Positions 46,512-57,085 of a stretch of 64,000 nt of DNA are shown piece after piece; positions within the stretch are counted from its first letter, which is position 1, and the number at the start of each line of letters is the position of its first letter. The translations under genes were made by a program, and so were the position numbers. Origin of the DNA: Octadecabacter dasysiphoniae (lineage in GTDB: Bacteria; Pseudomonadota; Alphaproteobacteria; Rhodobacterales; Rhodobacteraceae); assembly GCF_021532615.1 (NCBI RefSeq), contig NZ_JAKGAQ010000001.1, forward strand, positions 124,001 through 188,000, in the 5' to 3' direction. Below the pieces are notes generated by a model. The model worked only from the letters and a program-made list of their open reading frames with translations. It was not told where the DNA came from and did no database searches.

Positions 46512-47900
46512 CTATGCGTGGATTGCGCCGTCACCACATGCAAGTGCGGCCTCGCGGACGGCTTCGGAATAGGTCGGGTGGGCGTGGCATGTGCGCGCGA
46601 GATCCTCTGCGGCAGCGCCAAATTCCATCGCGACGCAAATCTCGTGGATCAGATCGCCCGCCATGGGGCCAATAATATGCGCGCCCAAGATACGGTCTGT
46701 CGCCTTATCCGCGAGGATTTTCACAAATCCGTCCCCCGCAAAGTTCGCCTTGGCACGGCCGTTGCCCATAAAGTTGAATTTGCCAACTTTGTAATCAACG
46801 CCGTCTTCTTTCAGCTGATCTTCGGTTTTGCCGACGCTCGCGACCTCTGGGTGCGTGTAGATGACCCCTGGTATCACGCCGTAGTTAACATGAGGTTTCT
46901 GACCGGCCAGACCTTCGGCGCAGGCCATGCCTTCGTCTTCTGCTTTGTGCGCCAACATGGGGCCATCGATGCAGTCACCAATCGCGTAAATGCCATCCAC
47001 GTTCGTCTTATAATGGGCGTCGGTTTTGATCTGCCCACGCTCTGACATTTCGACGCCGATCTCTGCCAAACCCAGACCATCGGTGTAGGGGCGCCGGCCT
47101 GTGGCGACCAGAACTGTGTCCGCGTCCATGCTGCGATCGCTGTCGTCTTTGCGCAGTTTGAAGTTCACCGTGGCCTTGCCGCCCTTGGTTTCAACTGATT
47201 GCACGGCCGCGCTCATGATGAACTCAATCCCTTGTTTTTTCAGCAATCTTTGGAACGTTTTTTGCACGTCGCTGTCCATGCCGGGGGTGATTACGTCAAG
47301 AAATTCAATCACCGTCACCTTCGCGCCGAGGCGTTTGTAAACAGACCCGAGTTCAAGCCCGATCACGCCTGCGCCAATCACGACCAGTTCGTTCGGGATT
47401 TTCTTCAGCTCAAGCGCACCGGTTGAGGACACGACGGTCTTTTCGTCAATCTCGACACCCTTCAGGCTCGACACCTCTGAGCCGGATGCGATGATGATAT
47501 TCTTCGCTTCGTGGATGTCCTCACCGACCTTGACCTGACCAGCGGCGGGGATTGATCCCCAGCCTTTCAGCCAGTCTATCTTGTTCTTTTTCATCAGAAA
47601 TTCGACACCCTTGGTGTTCGTTTCGATGACGCCATCTTTGTAGGACAACATCTGTTTCCAATCCACCGAGGGTGATTTTCCCTTCAGGCCCATTTCCGCA
47701 AAATTGTGTTCCGCTTCGTGCAACATATGCGAGGAATGCAGCAGCGCCTTGGACGGGATACAGCCCACGTTCAGGCAGGTGCCGCCCAACGTGTCACGGC
47801 CTTCAACGATGGCCGTTTTCAGGCCCAATTGGGCGCAGCGAATGGCGCAGACATAGCCGCCGGGGCCGGATCCGATGATGATGACGTCGTAGCTGGACAT
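46512..47900 (-). CDS. lpdA: Dihydrolipoyl dehydrogenase (E3)
   Basis: 462-residue flavoprotein that reoxidises the lipoyl groups of 2-oxoglutarate dehydrogenase. It has the FAD site [19 protein letters not shown] (about residues 7-25), the redox disulfide [12 protein letters not shown] (about 39-50), the NAD site [16 protein letters not shown] and the C-terminal catalytic HAHPTYSE. It is the last gene of the suc block, so E1, E2 and E3 come from one cluster. Confidence 0.95.
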   Translation of the reverse strand: MSSYDVIIIGSGPGGYVCAIRCAQLGLKTAIVEGRDTLGGTCLNVGCIPSKALLHSSHMLHEAEHNFAEMGLKGKSPSVDWKQMLSYKDGVIETNTKGVEFLMKKNKIDWLKGWGSIPAAGQVKVGEDIHEAKNIIIASGSEVSSLKGVEIDEKTVVSSTGALELKKIPNELVVIGAGVIGLELGSVYKRLGAKVTVIEFLDVITPGMDSDVQKTFQRLLKKQGIEFIMSAAVQSVETKGGKATVNFKLRKDDSDRSMDADTVLVATGRRPYTDGLGLAEIGVEMSERGQIKTDAHYKTNVDGIYAIGDCIDGPMLAHKAEDEGMACAEGLAGQKPHVNYGVIPGVIYTHPEVASVGKTEDQLKEDGVDYKVGKFNFMGNGRAKANFAGDGFVKILADKATDRILGAHIIGPMAGDLIHEICVAMEFGAAAEDLARTCHAHPTYSEAVREAALACGDGAIHA

Positions 47901-47975
47901 GGTCTGTTTTCCTTCGAATTTTACCGTATGGGTCTGGTATGGTTCGGGTATGGGTTTGGTATGGGTCCGATCTGG

Positions 47976-48389
47976 TCAGATCAGGGTGGAAACGATCATA
48001 GCGATGGTCGCGCCAAAGCCAACGAACCAGATATAGGAGCGCCACGGGCTGAGGCCGAAGTAGTAGGCGGGGATATAGGCGACGCGTGCAATCAGATATG
48101 CTGTGGCGCAGGCGGCGGTGAATTTGGTGTTCTGGCCGGATAGTTCGACGATGAGGACGGCGGGTGCGAAGAGGATCAGGGCCTCGAAATGGTTGTTCAT
48201 CGCGCGGGCAAGGCGGGCGGTTTTGGTGGACAGCTGTTCGAGCATGGTTTTGCCGCCCATGCGTTCGGGATCACGCGCAGACGCGGTTTTGCCAATGCCG
48301 AGTTCGAGGTTGGCAGGGACAGCCATGAGCACGAACTGGACGCCTTGCAGGAGCAGCGCGAGGGCGAGGATGGTGAGGTCTGGGGTCAT
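47976..48389 (-). CDS. MAPEG-family membrane protein
   Basis: 137-residue protein with four membrane spans of the MAPEG superfamily (membrane-associated, eicosanoid and glutathione metabolism). RMGGKTMLEQLSTKTARLARAMNNHFEALILFAPAVLIV contains the conserved Arg-Asn-His-Glu region. The start overlaps the previous stop by ATGA. Bacterial members may be glutathione-dependent but most are uncharacterised. The 75-bp gap to lpdA holds imperfect GTATGGG repeats. Confidence 0.85.
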   Translation of the reverse strand: MTPDLTILALALLLQGVQFVLMAVPANLELGIGKTASARDPERMGGKTMLEQLSTKTARLARAMNNHFEALILFAPAVLIVELSGQNTKFTAACATAYLIARVAYIPAYYFGLSPWRSYIWFVGFGATIAMIVSTLI

Positions 48390-48733
48390 GGGCTCAATTC
48401 GCGTCCCAATTCAATTGTTATGTCGACAATGCTCTTTGTTGGTTCAAGAAAGCACCTTTGAAAAACGGCGTTTCGTGACACCAATAAATAGCCTTCTTCG
48501 TCGGGCGCAAATACTGCGGCGAAGCCGCTTAGGTAGTGGTTAACTGCATTGAGCTCTACTTGATCTACTGCGCGGCCGTTGGAGAAGTTCTCAACCAAGA
48601 CGATCACATCCAAGCAAGGTGAATTCTTCAAAACGTCGATGCCAACTAGGAATGGGTCCTCGGTCGGTTGGGCGAACGAAACCGATGCGGAAATAGAAAT
48701 ACAACATGCTGATATGACAGCCCGTGCTTGCAC
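48386..48733 (-). CDS. Small exported protein of unknown function; start uncertain
   Basis: I do not recognise this protein. A signal-peptide-like stretch (VISACCISISASVSFAQP) is followed by about 90 residues with two cysteines. The N-terminal part of the frame, upstream to an ATG at 48814, lies in a large palindromic element and looks like read-through of the repeat. I chose the GTG at 48733, which gives MQARAVISACC and a normal signal peptide, but no ideal ribosome site is visible. The stop overlaps the MAPEG gene. The repeat may have replaced the native start. Confidence 0.5.
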   Translation of the reverse strand: MQARAVISACCISISASVSFAQPTEDPFLVGIDVLKNSPCLDVIVLVENFSNGRAVDQVELNAVNHYLSGFAAVFAPDEEGYLLVSRNAVFQRCFLEPTKSIVDITIELGRELSP

Positions 48734-48790
48734 GGGCAGCGCCCGGACCTCCCCCATGGGGAGGGCGCTTTGCTTCCTCCCCGAGGTCCG
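48720..48790. repeat. Compound palindromic (REP-like) element
   Basis: Several nested inverted repeats occur in about 70 bp: GCCCGTGC/GCACGGGC with a two-base loop, CCTCCCC/GGGGAGG around CAT, AGCGCCC/GGGCGCT enclosing the latter, and CGGACCTC/GAGGTCCG as an outer pair. A third CCTCCCC allows an alternative fold. It overlaps the start of the small exported gene and lies after sucB. From memory, similar GGGCAGCGCCC-rich elements recur in Rhodobacteraceae genomes; copy number here is unknown. Confidence 0.65.
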
Positions 48791-48816
48791 AGCGATGCCC
48801 TGTGTTGCGTGCATAG

Positions 48817-50319
48817 TTACAGGTCCATAAGGAGGCGACGTGGGTCCTCGAGCGCTTCTTTCACGCGCACAAGGAACGTCACAGCGCCTTTGCCATCGAC
48901 GATGCGGTGGTCGTAGGACAGGGCGAGGTACATCATCGGGCGGATTACGACTTCGCCGTTCATTGCCATCGGGCGGTCCTGGATTTTGTGCATGCCGAGG
49001 ATACCGGACTGCGGTGGGTTCAGGATCGGCGAGGACATGAGCGAGCCGTAGACGCCGCCGTTTGAGATCGTGAACGTGCCGCCCTGCATTTCGGCCATCG
49101 ACAGTTTGCCATCGCGGGCTTTTGCGCCCATCGCGCCGATGGCCTTTTCGATCCCTGCAAAGCTCATCTGGTCGGCGTCGTTGATCACAGGCACCACGAG
49201 GCCCGTGGGCGTACCAGCGGCGATGCCCATGTTGACGTAGTTTTTATAGACCACATCTGTGCCGTCGATTTCTGCGTTGACCTCGGGCACTTCGTTCAAC
49301 GCGTGGATGCAGGCCTTTGTGAAGAAGGACATGAAGCCGAGTTTCACGCCGTGCTTTTTCAGGAACAAGTCTTTGTATTCGTTGCGCAATGCCATGACCT
49401 CGGTCATGTCGACCTCGTTGTAGGTGGTCAGCATGGCGGCGGTGTTCTGGCTGTCCTTGAGGCGGCGCGCGATGGTCTGGCGCAGGCGCGTCATCTTCAC
49501 GCGTTCTTCGCGGCTGGCCTGATCGGCAGCGACGGGCGCGCGCGGCGGTGCGGCCTGAACGGTTGCAGGCGCGGGGGCTGCCAGAGTTTTCAAAACGTCT
49601 TCTTTCATGACGCGGCCATCCTTTCCGGTGCCTTGCACATCACCTGACGAGAGGTTGTTTTCGGCCATCAGTTTCTTCGCGCTTGGCGCGTCTTCGACGT
49701 CTTTGCCCGTGCTTGTGGCCGTGGCCGCGGCTGCCGGGGCGGCAGCGGGCGCCGGGGCTGCGGACGCATCGGTGGACATCACGGCAAGCTTTCCGCCCGC
49801 CTCAACGGTTGCGCCTTCGTCGGCGAGGAGTTTTGTCATCACACCGGCGGCGGGTGCGGGGACCTCAACAGACACTTTGTCGGTTTCGAGTTCGCACAGC
49901 ATTTCGTCTGCTTCGAACGCTTCGCCCGGTTTTTTGAACCACGTGGACACGGTTGCTTCGGTCACGGATTCACCAAGGGTGGGGACCATGATGTCCATCT
50001 CGTCGCCACCGCTTGGGGCTGCGGGTGCGGGGGCTAATTCGGCTTTGGGGGCGTCTGCCTTTGGGGTGGGGGCTGCTGCCTCACCGCCTTCGCTGATCTG
50101 TGCCAATAGGGCATCAACGCCAACGGTGTCGCCTTCGCCTGCGACGATTTCGGACAGGGTGCCCGCCATGGGGGAGGGCACTTCGACGGTGACTTTGTCG
50201 GTTTCAAGTTCACACAGCATTTCATCCTGCGCGACGGTATCGCCCGGCTTTTTGAACCATGTTGCGACGGTGGCTTCGGTGACGGATTCGCCAAGGGTTG
50301 GGACGCGGACTTCGGTCAT
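48817..50319 (-). CDS. sucB: 2-oxoglutarate dehydrogenase E2 (dihydrolipoyl succinyltransferase) with two lipoyl domains
   Basis: 500-residue core subunit transferring succinyl groups to CoA. Two lipoyl domains are present, residues 1-78 and about 104-182, each with the lipoylated Lys in ELETDKV(T/S)VEVP. After an Ala/Pro linker comes the subunit-binding domain ([32 protein letters not shown]). The C-terminal acyltransferase ends with SYDHRIVDG, containing the catalytic His and Asp. Classical E2o has one lipoyl domain and about 400 residues. It begins one base within the sucA stop (TAATG). Confidence 0.95.
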   Translation of the reverse strand: MTEVRVPTLGESVTEATVATWFKKPGDTVAQDEMLCELETDKVTVEVPSPMAGTLSEIVAGEGDTVGVDALLAQISEGGEAAAPTPKADAPKAELAPAPAAPSGGDEMDIMVPTLGESVTEATVSTWFKKPGEAFEADEMLCELETDKVSVEVPAPAAGVMTKLLADEGATVEAGGKLAVMSTDASAAPAPAAAPAAAATATSTGKDVEDAPSAKKLMAENNLSSGDVQGTGKDGRVMKEDVLKTLAAPAPATVQAAPPRAPVAADQASREERVKMTRLRQTIARRLKDSQNTAAMLTTYNEVDMTEVMALRNEYKDLFLKKHGVKLGFMSFFTKACIHALNEVPEVNAEIDGTDVVYKNYVNMGIAAGTPTGLVVPVINDADQMSFAGIEKAIGAMGAKARDGKLSMAEMQGGTFTISNGGVYGSLMSSPILNPPQSGILGMHKIQDRPMAMNGEVVIRPMMYLALSYDHRIVDGKGAVTFLVRVKEALEDPRRLLMDL

Positions 50320-53279
50320 TAGTTTGATCCTTTAACGGTAAGCGCGTCATCAACGAGCGCGGATTGTTCTGCTTTGTGGCGCGACGCGAGGCCCGTGGCG
50401 GGCGATGCGGCGGCGGCGCGACCTGCATAGATGGGGCGCGTGTGCGTGGCTTTGATGCGCGTCAGCACCCATTCGATGTTGGGTTCCATGAACGACCATG
50501 CGCCTTGGTTTTTGGGTTCTTCCTGACACCAGACCATTTCAGCCGATTTGAAGCGTTCCAGTTCTTTCACTGCGGATTGCGCGGGGAACGGATAGAATTG
50601 TTCGAACCGCATGATGTAGACGTCATCGATGCCGCGTTCGTCGCGTTCCTCAAGGAGGTCATAATAGACCTTGCCCGAACACATGACGACACGTTTGATT
50701 TTGTCGTCTGCTTTCAATATGGTGTCAGAATTGCCGTGCTGTGCATCGTCCCACAGCACACGGTGGAAGGATGATCCTTCTTGGAATTCGTCTGCCTTTG
50801 ATACGGCCATTTTGTTCCGCAGCAGCGATTTTGGCGTCATCATGATCAGCGGTTTGCGGTAGCTACGGTGCAATTGGCGGCGCAGGATGTGGAAGTAGTT
50901 GGCGGGGGTCGTGCAGTTGGCCACGATCCAGTTGTCGCCGCCACACATGGTCAAGAACCGTTCCAGACGGGCGCTGGAGTGTTCCGGGCCTTGGCCTTCG
51001 TAGCCGTGGGGCAGCAGGCACACGAGGCCGGACATGCGCAGCCATTTGGATTCACCCGAGCTGATGAACTGGTCGAACATGATCTGCGCGCCGTTGGCGA
51101 AATCGCCGAACTGGGCTTCCCATAGGGTCAGCGCGTTGGGTTCAGCCAGCGAATAGCCATATTCAAACCCGAGGACCGCATATTCCGACAACATGGAGTC
51201 GATGACTTCGTAGTTGCCCTGACCGTCGCGGATATTGTTGAGCGGGTAGTAGCGTTCTTCGGTGTCCTGATTGACCAGACCCGAATGGCGCTGAGAGAAC
51301 GTGCCGCGTGTGGAATCCTGCCCCGACAAACGCACGGGGTAGCCTTCGGTCAGCAGGGAGCCGAACGCCAGCGCCTCACCGGTGGCCCAATCGAACCCTT
51401 CGCCGGTTTCGAACATTTTGGCCTTGGCATCCAGAATACGGCCCACGGTTTTGTGCAGCGGGAAGCCGTCCGGTGCCGTCGTCAGCGCTTTGCCGATCTG
51501 ATCAAACGTTTCCTGTTTGATCCATGTTTTGCCGCGCTGGTATTTGTCTTTTTCGCGCTGATCGAGGTGGGACCATTTGCCGTCCAGCCAATCGGCCTTG
51601 TTGGGTTTGTAGTCTTTGCCGACCTCGAATTCCTCGTTCAGGTGGGCCTGAAACGCGGCTTTCATGTCTTCAATCTCGCCTTCGGGGATCAGCCCGTCAC
51701 GCACGAGGCGTTCGGTATAGAGCGTCAGCGTGGTTTTTTGCTGCTTGATCTTTTTGTACATGACCGGGTTGGTGAACATGGGCTCATCGCCCTCGTTGTG
51801 ACCAAAGCGGCGGTAGCAAATGATATCCAGCACCACGTCTTTGTGGAATTTCTGGCGGAATTCTGTGGCGACGCGCGCGGCGTGGACCACGGCCTCCGGA
51901 TCATCACCGTTGACGTGGAAAATCGGCGCTTCGACCATCAACGCGATGTCGGTTGGGTAGGGCGAGGAGCGCGAGAAGTGCGGTGCGGTCGTGAACCCGA
52001 TCTGGTTGTTGACGACGATGTGCATGGTGCCGCCAGTGCGATGACCGCGCAGACCTGACAAACCGAACCCTTCGGCGACAACGCCTTGGCCCGCAAACGC
52101 CGCATCACCATGCAGCAAAATCGCCATGGATTTCGTGCGGTCGGTGTCGTTGGTCTGGTCCTGCTTGGCGCGGACCTTGCCGATGACGACGGGGTTCACC
52201 GCCTCAAGGTGGGACGGGTTGGCAGTGAGGGACAGGTGCACCGAATTGCCGTCAAATTCGCGATCAGACGACGCGCCGAGGTGGTATTTCACATCACCCG
52301 ATCCGTCCACGTCTTCGGGTTTGAACGATCCGCCCTGAAATTCGTTGAAAATCGCGCGGTAGGGTTTGGACATGACGTTGGCCAGCACCGAAAGACGCCC
52401 ACGGTGGGGCATGCCGATCACGATATCCTTAAGGCCCAGTTGCCCGCCGCGTTTGATGATTTGTTCCATCGCGGGGATCAGGCTTTCGCCGCCATCAAGA
52501 CCGAACCGTTTGGTGCCCATGTATTTGACATGCAAGAATTTTTCAAAACCCTCGGCCTGTACGATGGAATTCAAAATCGCCTTGCGGCCTTCTTTGGTGA
52601 AGGTGATTTCTTTGTGCGCGCCCTCGATCCTCTCCTTAAGCCATGCGGCCTCTTCGGGGTTGGAAATGTGCATGTATTGCAGCGCAAACGTGCCGCAATA
52701 GGTGCGTTTCACGATGGCCAGAATTTCGGTCATCGTCGCCACTTCGAGGCCGAGGACATTGTCGATAAAGATCGGACGGTCCATGTCGGCGGCGGTGAAG
52801 CCATAGGACGCGGGGTCCAATTCAGGATGCGGGGTCTGGTCGCGCATGCCCAGCGGATCAAGATCAGCGACGAGGTGCCCGCGAATACGGTAGGCGCGAA
52901 TGATCATCAACGCGCGGATGGAATCCAGGACCGCGTTGCGCACCTGTTCTTCGGAAATGGAGACGCCCTTTTCGGCGGCCTTTTCTTTAATCTTTTTGCC
53001 TGCAATTTCGGGTTCCGCGGCCCATTGACCATCCAGCGCTTGGGTCAGGTCATCGTTGGGTTGTGGCGGCCAATCGGCGCGCGCCCAAGACGGGCCAGCG
53101 GCCTCTGCACGGGCATCCGCTGGCGCATCACCCAAAGACCGGAAAAACGCCTGCCAGCTTTCATCCACCGCACCGGGGTTTTCGGCATACCGCGCATAAA
53201 GCTGTTCAATATATTCCGCGTTGTGCCCTTGCATGAAGGATTCCGCGTGGAATTGATCGTTGGGGGATTGGTCAGTCAT
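50319..53279 (-). CDS. sucA: 2-oxoglutarate dehydrogenase E1
   Basis: 986-residue thiamine-diphosphate enzyme decarboxylating 2-oxoglutarate. The N-terminal E2-binding part ([33 protein letters not shown]) precedes the ThDP domain. Conserved text includes [39 protein letters not shown] and the transketolase-like [15 protein letters not shown]. The length is normal. It overlaps the DUF805 gene upstream (ATGA) and sucB downstream. Confidence 0.96.
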   Translation of the reverse strand: MTDQSPNDQFHAESFMQGHNAEYIEQLYARYAENPGAVDESWQAFFRSLGDAPADARAEAAGPSWARADWPPQPNDDLTQALDGQWAAEPEIAGKKIKEKAAEKGVSISEEQVRNAVLDSIRALMIIRAYRIRGHLVADLDPLGMRDQTPHPELDPASYGFTAADMDRPIFIDNVLGLEVATMTEILAIVKRTYCGTFALQYMHISNPEEAAWLKERIEGAHKEITFTKEGRKAILNSIVQAEGFEKFLHVKYMGTKRFGLDGGESLIPAMEQIIKRGGQLGLKDIVIGMPHRGRLSVLANVMSKPYRAIFNEFQGGSFKPEDVDGSGDVKYHLGASSDREFDGNSVHLSLTANPSHLEAVNPVVIGKVRAKQDQTNDTDRTKSMAILLHGDAAFAGQGVVAEGFGLSGLRGHRTGGTMHIVVNNQIGFTTAPHFSRSSPYPTDIALMVEAPIFHVNGDDPEAVVHAARVATEFRQKFHKDVVLDIICYRRFGHNEGDEPMFTNPVMYKKIKQQKTTLTLYTERLVRDGLIPEGEIEDMKAAFQAHLNEEFEVGKDYKPNKADWLDGKWSHLDQREKDKYQRGKTWIKQETFDQIGKALTTAPDGFPLHKTVGRILDAKAKMFETGEGFDWATGEALAFGSLLTEGYPVRLSGQDSTRGTFSQRHSGLVNQDTEERYYPLNNIRDGQGNYEVIDSMLSEYAVLGFEYGYSLAEPNALTLWEAQFGDFANGAQIMFDQFISSGESKWLRMSGLVCLLPHGYEGQGPEHSSARLERFLTMCGGDNWIVANCTTPANYFHILRRQLHRSYRKPLIMMTPKSLLRNKMAVSKADEFQEGSSFHRVLWDDAQHGNSDTILKADDKIKRVVMCSGKVYYDLLEERDERGIDDVYIMRFEQFYPFPAQSAVKELERFKSAEMVWCQEEPKNQGAWSFMEPNIEWVLTRIKATHTRPIYAGRAAAASPATGLASRHKAEQSALVDDALTVKGSN

Positions 53280-53773
53280 GAGGGGACCTCGGTTGGGTTA
53301 GAATGCGGATTGGGGCCGAAACGGTTGTTCAGTAAATCTGAGCGCTTTGTCGCAATCAGTAGAAAACCAGCGATGAAAACGAGAGCGACAATTATAAGCA
53401 ACCACTGCTGAGTGTTTGGAGTCGGTGATAGTTTCAGCAAGATCGTGTAAGCCGCGAGACATATAAATAACGCCGCACAAATTTTGTCTTCTCCCACTCC
53501 TATGTCGTGCGCGCGACGTACGAACACTGAAATGAGCGGCAAGCCGAAAATCGCTGTATATAGATTTGCCCACCAAGGTGCGTCTAAGCCGAATTGGAAA
53601 ATGATGCCAAAGTGGAGCGAAAACGCCATTTCTGATTGGCTGAAGAGGTTAGCAAGGACAGTGTGTAGGATCGAAAGGAAAAGAATGAACCACCAGAATT
53701 CGGACCTGCTTGCACGGCCAGAGAAATCGATACTCTTGGCCATGCAAGATTTGATGGATTGAACAAAGCCCAT
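53276..53773 (-). CDS. DUF805 family membrane protein within the suc cluster
   Basis: 165-residue inner-membrane protein with about four spans. The N-terminal FSGRASRSEFWWF matches the usual F-x-GRxxRxxFW opening of DUF805, and FVRRAHDIG matches its R-R-x-HD motif. No function is established. It is inserted between sucD and sucA and overlaps sucA by ATGA, so it is translated with E1. Its base composition is visibly AT-richer than its neighbours, hinting at later acquisition. Confidence 0.85.
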   Translation of the reverse strand: MGFVQSIKSCMAKSIDFSGRASRSEFWWFILFLSILHTVLANLFSQSEMAFSLHFGIIFQFGLDAPWWANLYTAIFGLPLISVFVRRAHDIGVGEDKICAALFICLAAYTILLKLSPTPNTQQWLLIIVALVFIAGFLLIATKRSDLLNNRFGPNPHSNPTEVPS

Positions 53774-53823
53774 TTATGTTACCTTTTCGCTCTAACGGTG
53801 TCTGTTCGACCCATCTTTATCTG

Positions 53824-54705
53824 TTACCCAATCGCCTTCAGCACAGCTTCGCCCAGTGTCGCGGGGCTGTCTGCAACAACGATACCAGCGGATTTCATCG
53901 CTTCGATTTTGCTTTCCGCGTCGCCTTTGCCGCCCGCCACAATCGCACCGGCGTGGCCCATGCGGCGGCCGGGAGGGGCCGTGCGGCCTGCGATGAAGCC
54001 AGCTGTTGGTTTCCAGCGGCCTTTCTTCTTTTGCTCGGTCAGGAATTCAGCGGCTTCTTCTTCTGCGGAGCCACCGATTTCACCGATCATGATGATGGAA
54101 TGTGTTTCCGGATCATCCAAGAACATGTCGAGCACGTCGATGTGTTCTGTACCCTTAATCGGGTCGCCACCGATGCCAACAGCTGTGGACTGGCCGAGGC
54201 CGGAATCCGATGTCTGCTTGACCGCTTCGTAGGTCAGCGTGCCGGAACGGGACACAACACCGACGGACCCACGCTTGTGGATGTGACCGGGCATGATGCC
54301 GATTTTGCAGGCGTCTGGCGTGATCACGCCGGGGCAGTTGGGGCCGACAAGGCGGGATTTAGACCCGTCCAGCGCGCGTTTGACGCGCATCATGTCGAGA
54401 ACCGGAATACCTTCGGTGATGCAGATAATCAGCTCCATCTCGGCGTCGATCGCCTCAAGGATGGAATCGGCCGCGAAGGGGGGTGGTACGTAGATCACAG
54501 AGGCGTTCGCCTCGGTGACATGCATCGCTTCGTGCACAGAGTTGAAGATCGGCAGGTCGAGGTGGGTTTGACCACCTTTGCCCGGCGTCACGCCGCCGAC
54601 CATTTTGGTGCCGTATGCAATCGCCTGTTCGGAGTGGAACGTGCCCTGTGAGCCTGTCAGACCCTGACAGATGACTTTGGTGTTTTCGTCGATGAGAATG
54701 GCCAT
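53824..54705 (-). CDS. sucD: Succinyl-CoA synthetase, alpha subunit
   Basis: 293-residue subunit that binds CoA and carries the phosphohistidine. The CoA-binding N-terminus has [17 protein letters not shown], and the active His is in [14 protein letters not shown] near residue 247. It forms the enzyme with SucC, but two lipoprotein genes separate the two in this cluster. That differs from the usual adjacent sucCD arrangement. Confidence 0.95.
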   Translation of the reverse strand: MAILIDENTKVICQGLTGSQGTFHSEQAIAYGTKMVGGVTPGKGGQTHLDLPIFNSVHEAMHVTEANASVIYVPPPFAADSILEAIDAEMELIICITEGIPVLDMMRVKRALDGSKSRLVGPNCPGVITPDACKIGIMPGHIHKRGSVGVVSRSGTLTYEAVKQTSDSGLGQSTAVGIGGDPIKGTEHIDVLDMFLDDPETHSIIMIGEIGGSAEEEAAEFLTEQKKKGRWKPTAGFIAGRTAPPGRRMGHAGAIVAGGKGDAESKIEAMKSAGIVVADSPATLGEAVLKAIG

Positions 54706-54725
54706 TTAACGGCTCCTTAGATTAT

Positions 54726-55256
54726 CTATCTGGTCATGGCAGCACGGAAATAAGCTGTTCCGTCCGCCGTTCCTGCGGGGGTGAAAAGAAATTGCGTGCC
54801 ACCGCGTGAATTGGTTTGTGTCGCGCCGGTGTTGGGATCAACGCCGATATTGGCATTGCCCTGACCATTGCCTTCGGTGCTGCCCACGGCGAGGGCAAGG
54901 CCGAGTAATTCGCGTTCCTCGTTTGATCCAAACACCATAGAGCAGCGGTTGCCCGAGACGTTGATCGAAAGGTTAAGGGTCTGGTGATACCAGGTTCCGG
55001 TGTTGCTGTTCTGGGTGAACGGCAGGGCCCTTAATTGTTGGGGTGCCTGCGCGAACGTGGGTGCGGAATTGATGCAAACAGCGAAATTGTTGATCGCATC
55101 CTGCGCAGTCGCGGGCTGTGAACCCGGTCCGACAGTGCTGCGGGCTGCGGCAACGGCGGTTGTCGGTCCGGTGCTGGGTGCAGCGGCTTGGCACGCGCCC
55201 AAAGCGACGAGAGCGACGACGGACATTGATTTTAAGGGTGACAAGGTTTTTCCCAT
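54726..55256 (-). CDS. Putative lipoprotein between sucC and sucD (paralogue 2)
   Basis: Unrecognised 176-residue protein with a lipoprotein signal (MSVVALVALGAC, lipobox cysteine about residue 21). I start at ATG 55256 (MGKTLSPLKSMS); the longer frame to 55400 overlaps the previous gene. The mature part contains FAVCINSAPTFAQAPQQLRALPF and later NRCSMVFGSNEERE. The same spacing of Cys, Leu-Pro and CSMV occurs in the gene just upstream, so the two look like a tandem duplication. It carries a Gly/Asn/Thr-rich C-terminus. Confidence 0.65.
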   Translation of the reverse strand: MGKTLSPLKSMSVVALVALGACQAAAPSTGPTTAVAAARSTVGPGSQPATAQDAINNFAVCINSAPTFAQAPQQLRALPFTQNSNTGTWYHQTLNLSINVSGNRCSMVFGSNEERELLGLALAVGSTEGNGQGNANIGVDPNTGATQTNSRGGTQFLFTPAGTADGTAYFRAAMTR

Positions 55257-55257
55257 C

Positions 55258-55671
55258 TTATGGTGCGCCGTAGTGGAACGCGGAAAGTGTGCCGTCTTCG
55301 TTGTCACGAAGCTGCGCTGTCGGGTCGAGCCCGCGCAGAACGGCGATGGAACGGGATTCGTCTTCGATTGGATCCCAGACCATCGAACAGACCGATTCAA
55401 ACCGAGACACTGGCGTGATCTTGAACGAGATCAGGTGTTCGGTGCTGTAATAGATGTCGTCTTCGGGGTTCAGGATTACGGGAAGGCCCGCGAGGGTCTG
55501 GCGTGCCGCGCTGAGATCGGCGCCATTGTTCACGCAAACCGTCTGAAAGAACCCGGCCGCGCGGGATGTGGCGATTGGGGTGCCAACGCCGACATAGCCC
55601 GATTGTGTCGGTGCATCGCACGCAGCGAGCGTGGTGAGGGCGAGGGCCGTAGCGGCAAGACGTTTCATCAT
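55258..55671 (-). CDS. Putative lipoprotein between sucC and sucD (paralogue 1)
   Basis: Unrecognised 137-residue protein with a lipoprotein signal (MMKRLAATALALTTLAAC). The mature part includes VCVNNGADLSAARQTLAGLPVIL and ESVCSMVWDPIEDES. These align with the neighbouring lipoprotein's CINSAP...LRALPF and CSMV, so the two genes appear paralogous. It begins at ATG 55671 or 55668. It ends one base before the next gene's start. A periplasmic or outer-membrane location is expected; the role is unknown. Confidence 0.65.
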   Translation of the reverse strand: MMKRLAATALALTTLAACDAPTQSGYVGVGTPIATSRAAGFFQTVCVNNGADLSAARQTLAGLPVILNPEDDIYYSTEHLISFKITPVSRFESVCSMVWDPIEDESRSIAVLRGLDPTAQLRDNEDGTLSAFHYGAP

Positions 55672-55723
55672 GATGTCCTTCGGGCTGGGCGAGGGAGGTG
55701 GGGCCGGTCTGGCCCCACGCACC

Positions 55724-56917
55724 TTATCCTTTGACCGCTTTCACAATCTTTTCAGCGCCGTCCTTCAGGTCATCCGCCGCAATGACATCAACGTCTGAAT
55801 TGTTGATGATGGCTTTGCCTTCTTCGACGTTCGTGCCTTCAAGGCGCACAACGAGAGGAACCTTCAGGCCCACTTCTTTGACCGCAGACACCACGCCTTC
55901 GGCGATCACATCACAGCGCATGATACCGCCGAAGATGTTGACCAGAATACCTTTGACCTGTGGGTCGGACGTGATGATTTTGAACGCTTCGGTGACCTTT
56001 TCTTTGGTCGCGCCGCCGCCCACGTCGAGGAAGTTTGCAGGTTCTGCGCCGTACAGCTTGATGATGTCCATCGTCGCCATGGCAAGGCCCGCGCCGTTGA
56101 CCATGCAGCCGATTTCACCGTCCAGCGCGATATAGTTCAGATCGAATTTGGAGGCCGCCAGTTCTTTGGGGTCTTCTTCGGTCTCATCACGAAGCGACGC
56201 GATATCGGCGTGGCGATAGATCGCGTTGCCGTCAAATGCGACTTTGGCGTCGAGCACCTTAAGATCGCCTTTGTCGGTGACGATCAGTGGGTTGATCTCA
56301 AGCATTTCCATGTCTTTTTCGGTGAACGCTTTGTACAGCTGGCCCATCAAAGTGACGCACTGCTTGACCTGCTGGCCCTTCAGCCCGAGGGAGAATGCAA
56401 CACGGCGGCCATGAAACGCCTGATAGCCCGTCGCGGGATCAACGGTAAAGTTGATGATCTTTTCAGGGGTCTTTTCAGCGACCTCTTCGATGTCCATGCC
56501 GCCCTCGGTTGAGACCACAAAGCCGATGCGGGATGTTTGACGATCTACCAACAGCGCGAGGTACATTTCGGTTTCGATGCCGGACCCGTCTTCGATGTAG
56601 ATACGGTTGACCTGCTTGCCCGCCGGACCTGTCTGATGCGTGACCAATGTGCGGCCCAGCATTTTCTTGGCTTCTTCCGCCGCTTCGGATGCGGATTTGG
56701 TCAGGCGTACACCGCCGGCATCGCCAGCGTCGGCTTCTTTGAATTTACCTTTGCCGCGGCCACCTGCGTGGATCTGGGCCTTAACCACCCAAAGGGGGCC
56801 ATCCATTTCGCCCGCGGCGGTCTTCGCGTCCTCGGCCTTGAGGACAGCGCGGCCATCGCTGACGGGCGCCCCGTAAGATGCCAGCAATGCTTTGGCCTGA
56901 TATTCGTGGATGTTCAT
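55724..56917 (-). CDS. sucC: Succinyl-CoA synthetase, beta subunit
   Basis: 397-residue ADP-forming subunit with an ATP-grasp domain ([33 protein letters not shown]) and the C-terminal CoA-ligase domain ([16 protein letters not shown]). The length is normal. Its promoter region holds two TGTGATCACA sites, so it is probably the first gene of the GntR-controlled transcript. Confidence 0.95.
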   Translation of the reverse strand: MNIHEYQAKALLASYGAPVSDGRAVLKAEDAKTAAGEMDGPLWVVKAQIHAGGRGKGKFKEADAGDAGGVRLTKSASEAAEEAKKMLGRTLVTHQTGPAGKQVNRIYIEDGSGIETEMYLALLVDRQTSRIGFVVSTEGGMDIEEVAEKTPEKIINFTVDPATGYQAFHGRRVAFSLGLKGQQVKQCVTLMGQLYKAFTEKDMEMLEINPLIVTDKGDLKVLDAKVAFDGNAIYRHADIASLRDETEEDPKELAASKFDLNYIALDGEIGCMVNGAGLAMATMDIIKLYGAEPANFLDVGGGATKEKVTEAFKIITSDPQVKGILVNIFGGIMRCDVIAEGVVSAVKEVGLKVPLVVRLEGTNVEEGKAIINNSDVDVIAADDLKDGAEKIVKAVKG

Positions 56918-57015
56918 GAAGTGTCCTTCGGTCTGATAAGCGTTGAATCAGCTATAGACCTATTAAACGCAGCATCTGAACGGCTTTTTGGCGGAATAGC
57001 CAAAAAAGCGACATT

Positions 57016-57046
57016 TGTGATCACACCCAAGAAAAGTGTGATCACA
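57016..57046. promoter_or_regulatory. Paired GntR-type operators upstream of sucC
   Basis: Two copies of TGTGATCACA (57016-57025 and 57037-57046) have centres 21 bp apart, two helical turns, with flanking TTT and AAA. The same pair, including GAAAAG before the second copy, lies upstream of sdhC. The sites are 99-129 bp before the sucC start, upstream of any promoter position, which suits activation. Confidence 0.85.
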
Positions 57047-57085
57047 AATTAATTTTTGGTTAGCGCGAACATGCTAAACAAGGCC

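Noticed and set aside
47901..47975. Imperfect GTATGGGT repeats between lpdA and the MAPEG gene
   Set aside because: There are only about four degenerate copies over 45 bp, with no spacer structure. They are not a CRISPR array and are probably simple slippage.
48734..48814. N-terminal extension of the small exported protein to ATG 48814
   Set aside because: This part lies inside the palindromic element and would put 30 hydrophilic residues before the signal peptide.
49607..50335. 242-codon plus-strand frame over sucB
   Set aside because: It is an antisense shadow of the Ala/Pro-rich linkers and lipoyl domains, with Ser/Thr/Pro-rich low complexity. The sucB frame is certain.
52086..53411. Long antisense frame of 441 codons over sucA
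   Set aside because: It mirrors the sucA reading frame, has a His/Arg/Val-rich composition typical of an antisense shadow, and shows no family motif.
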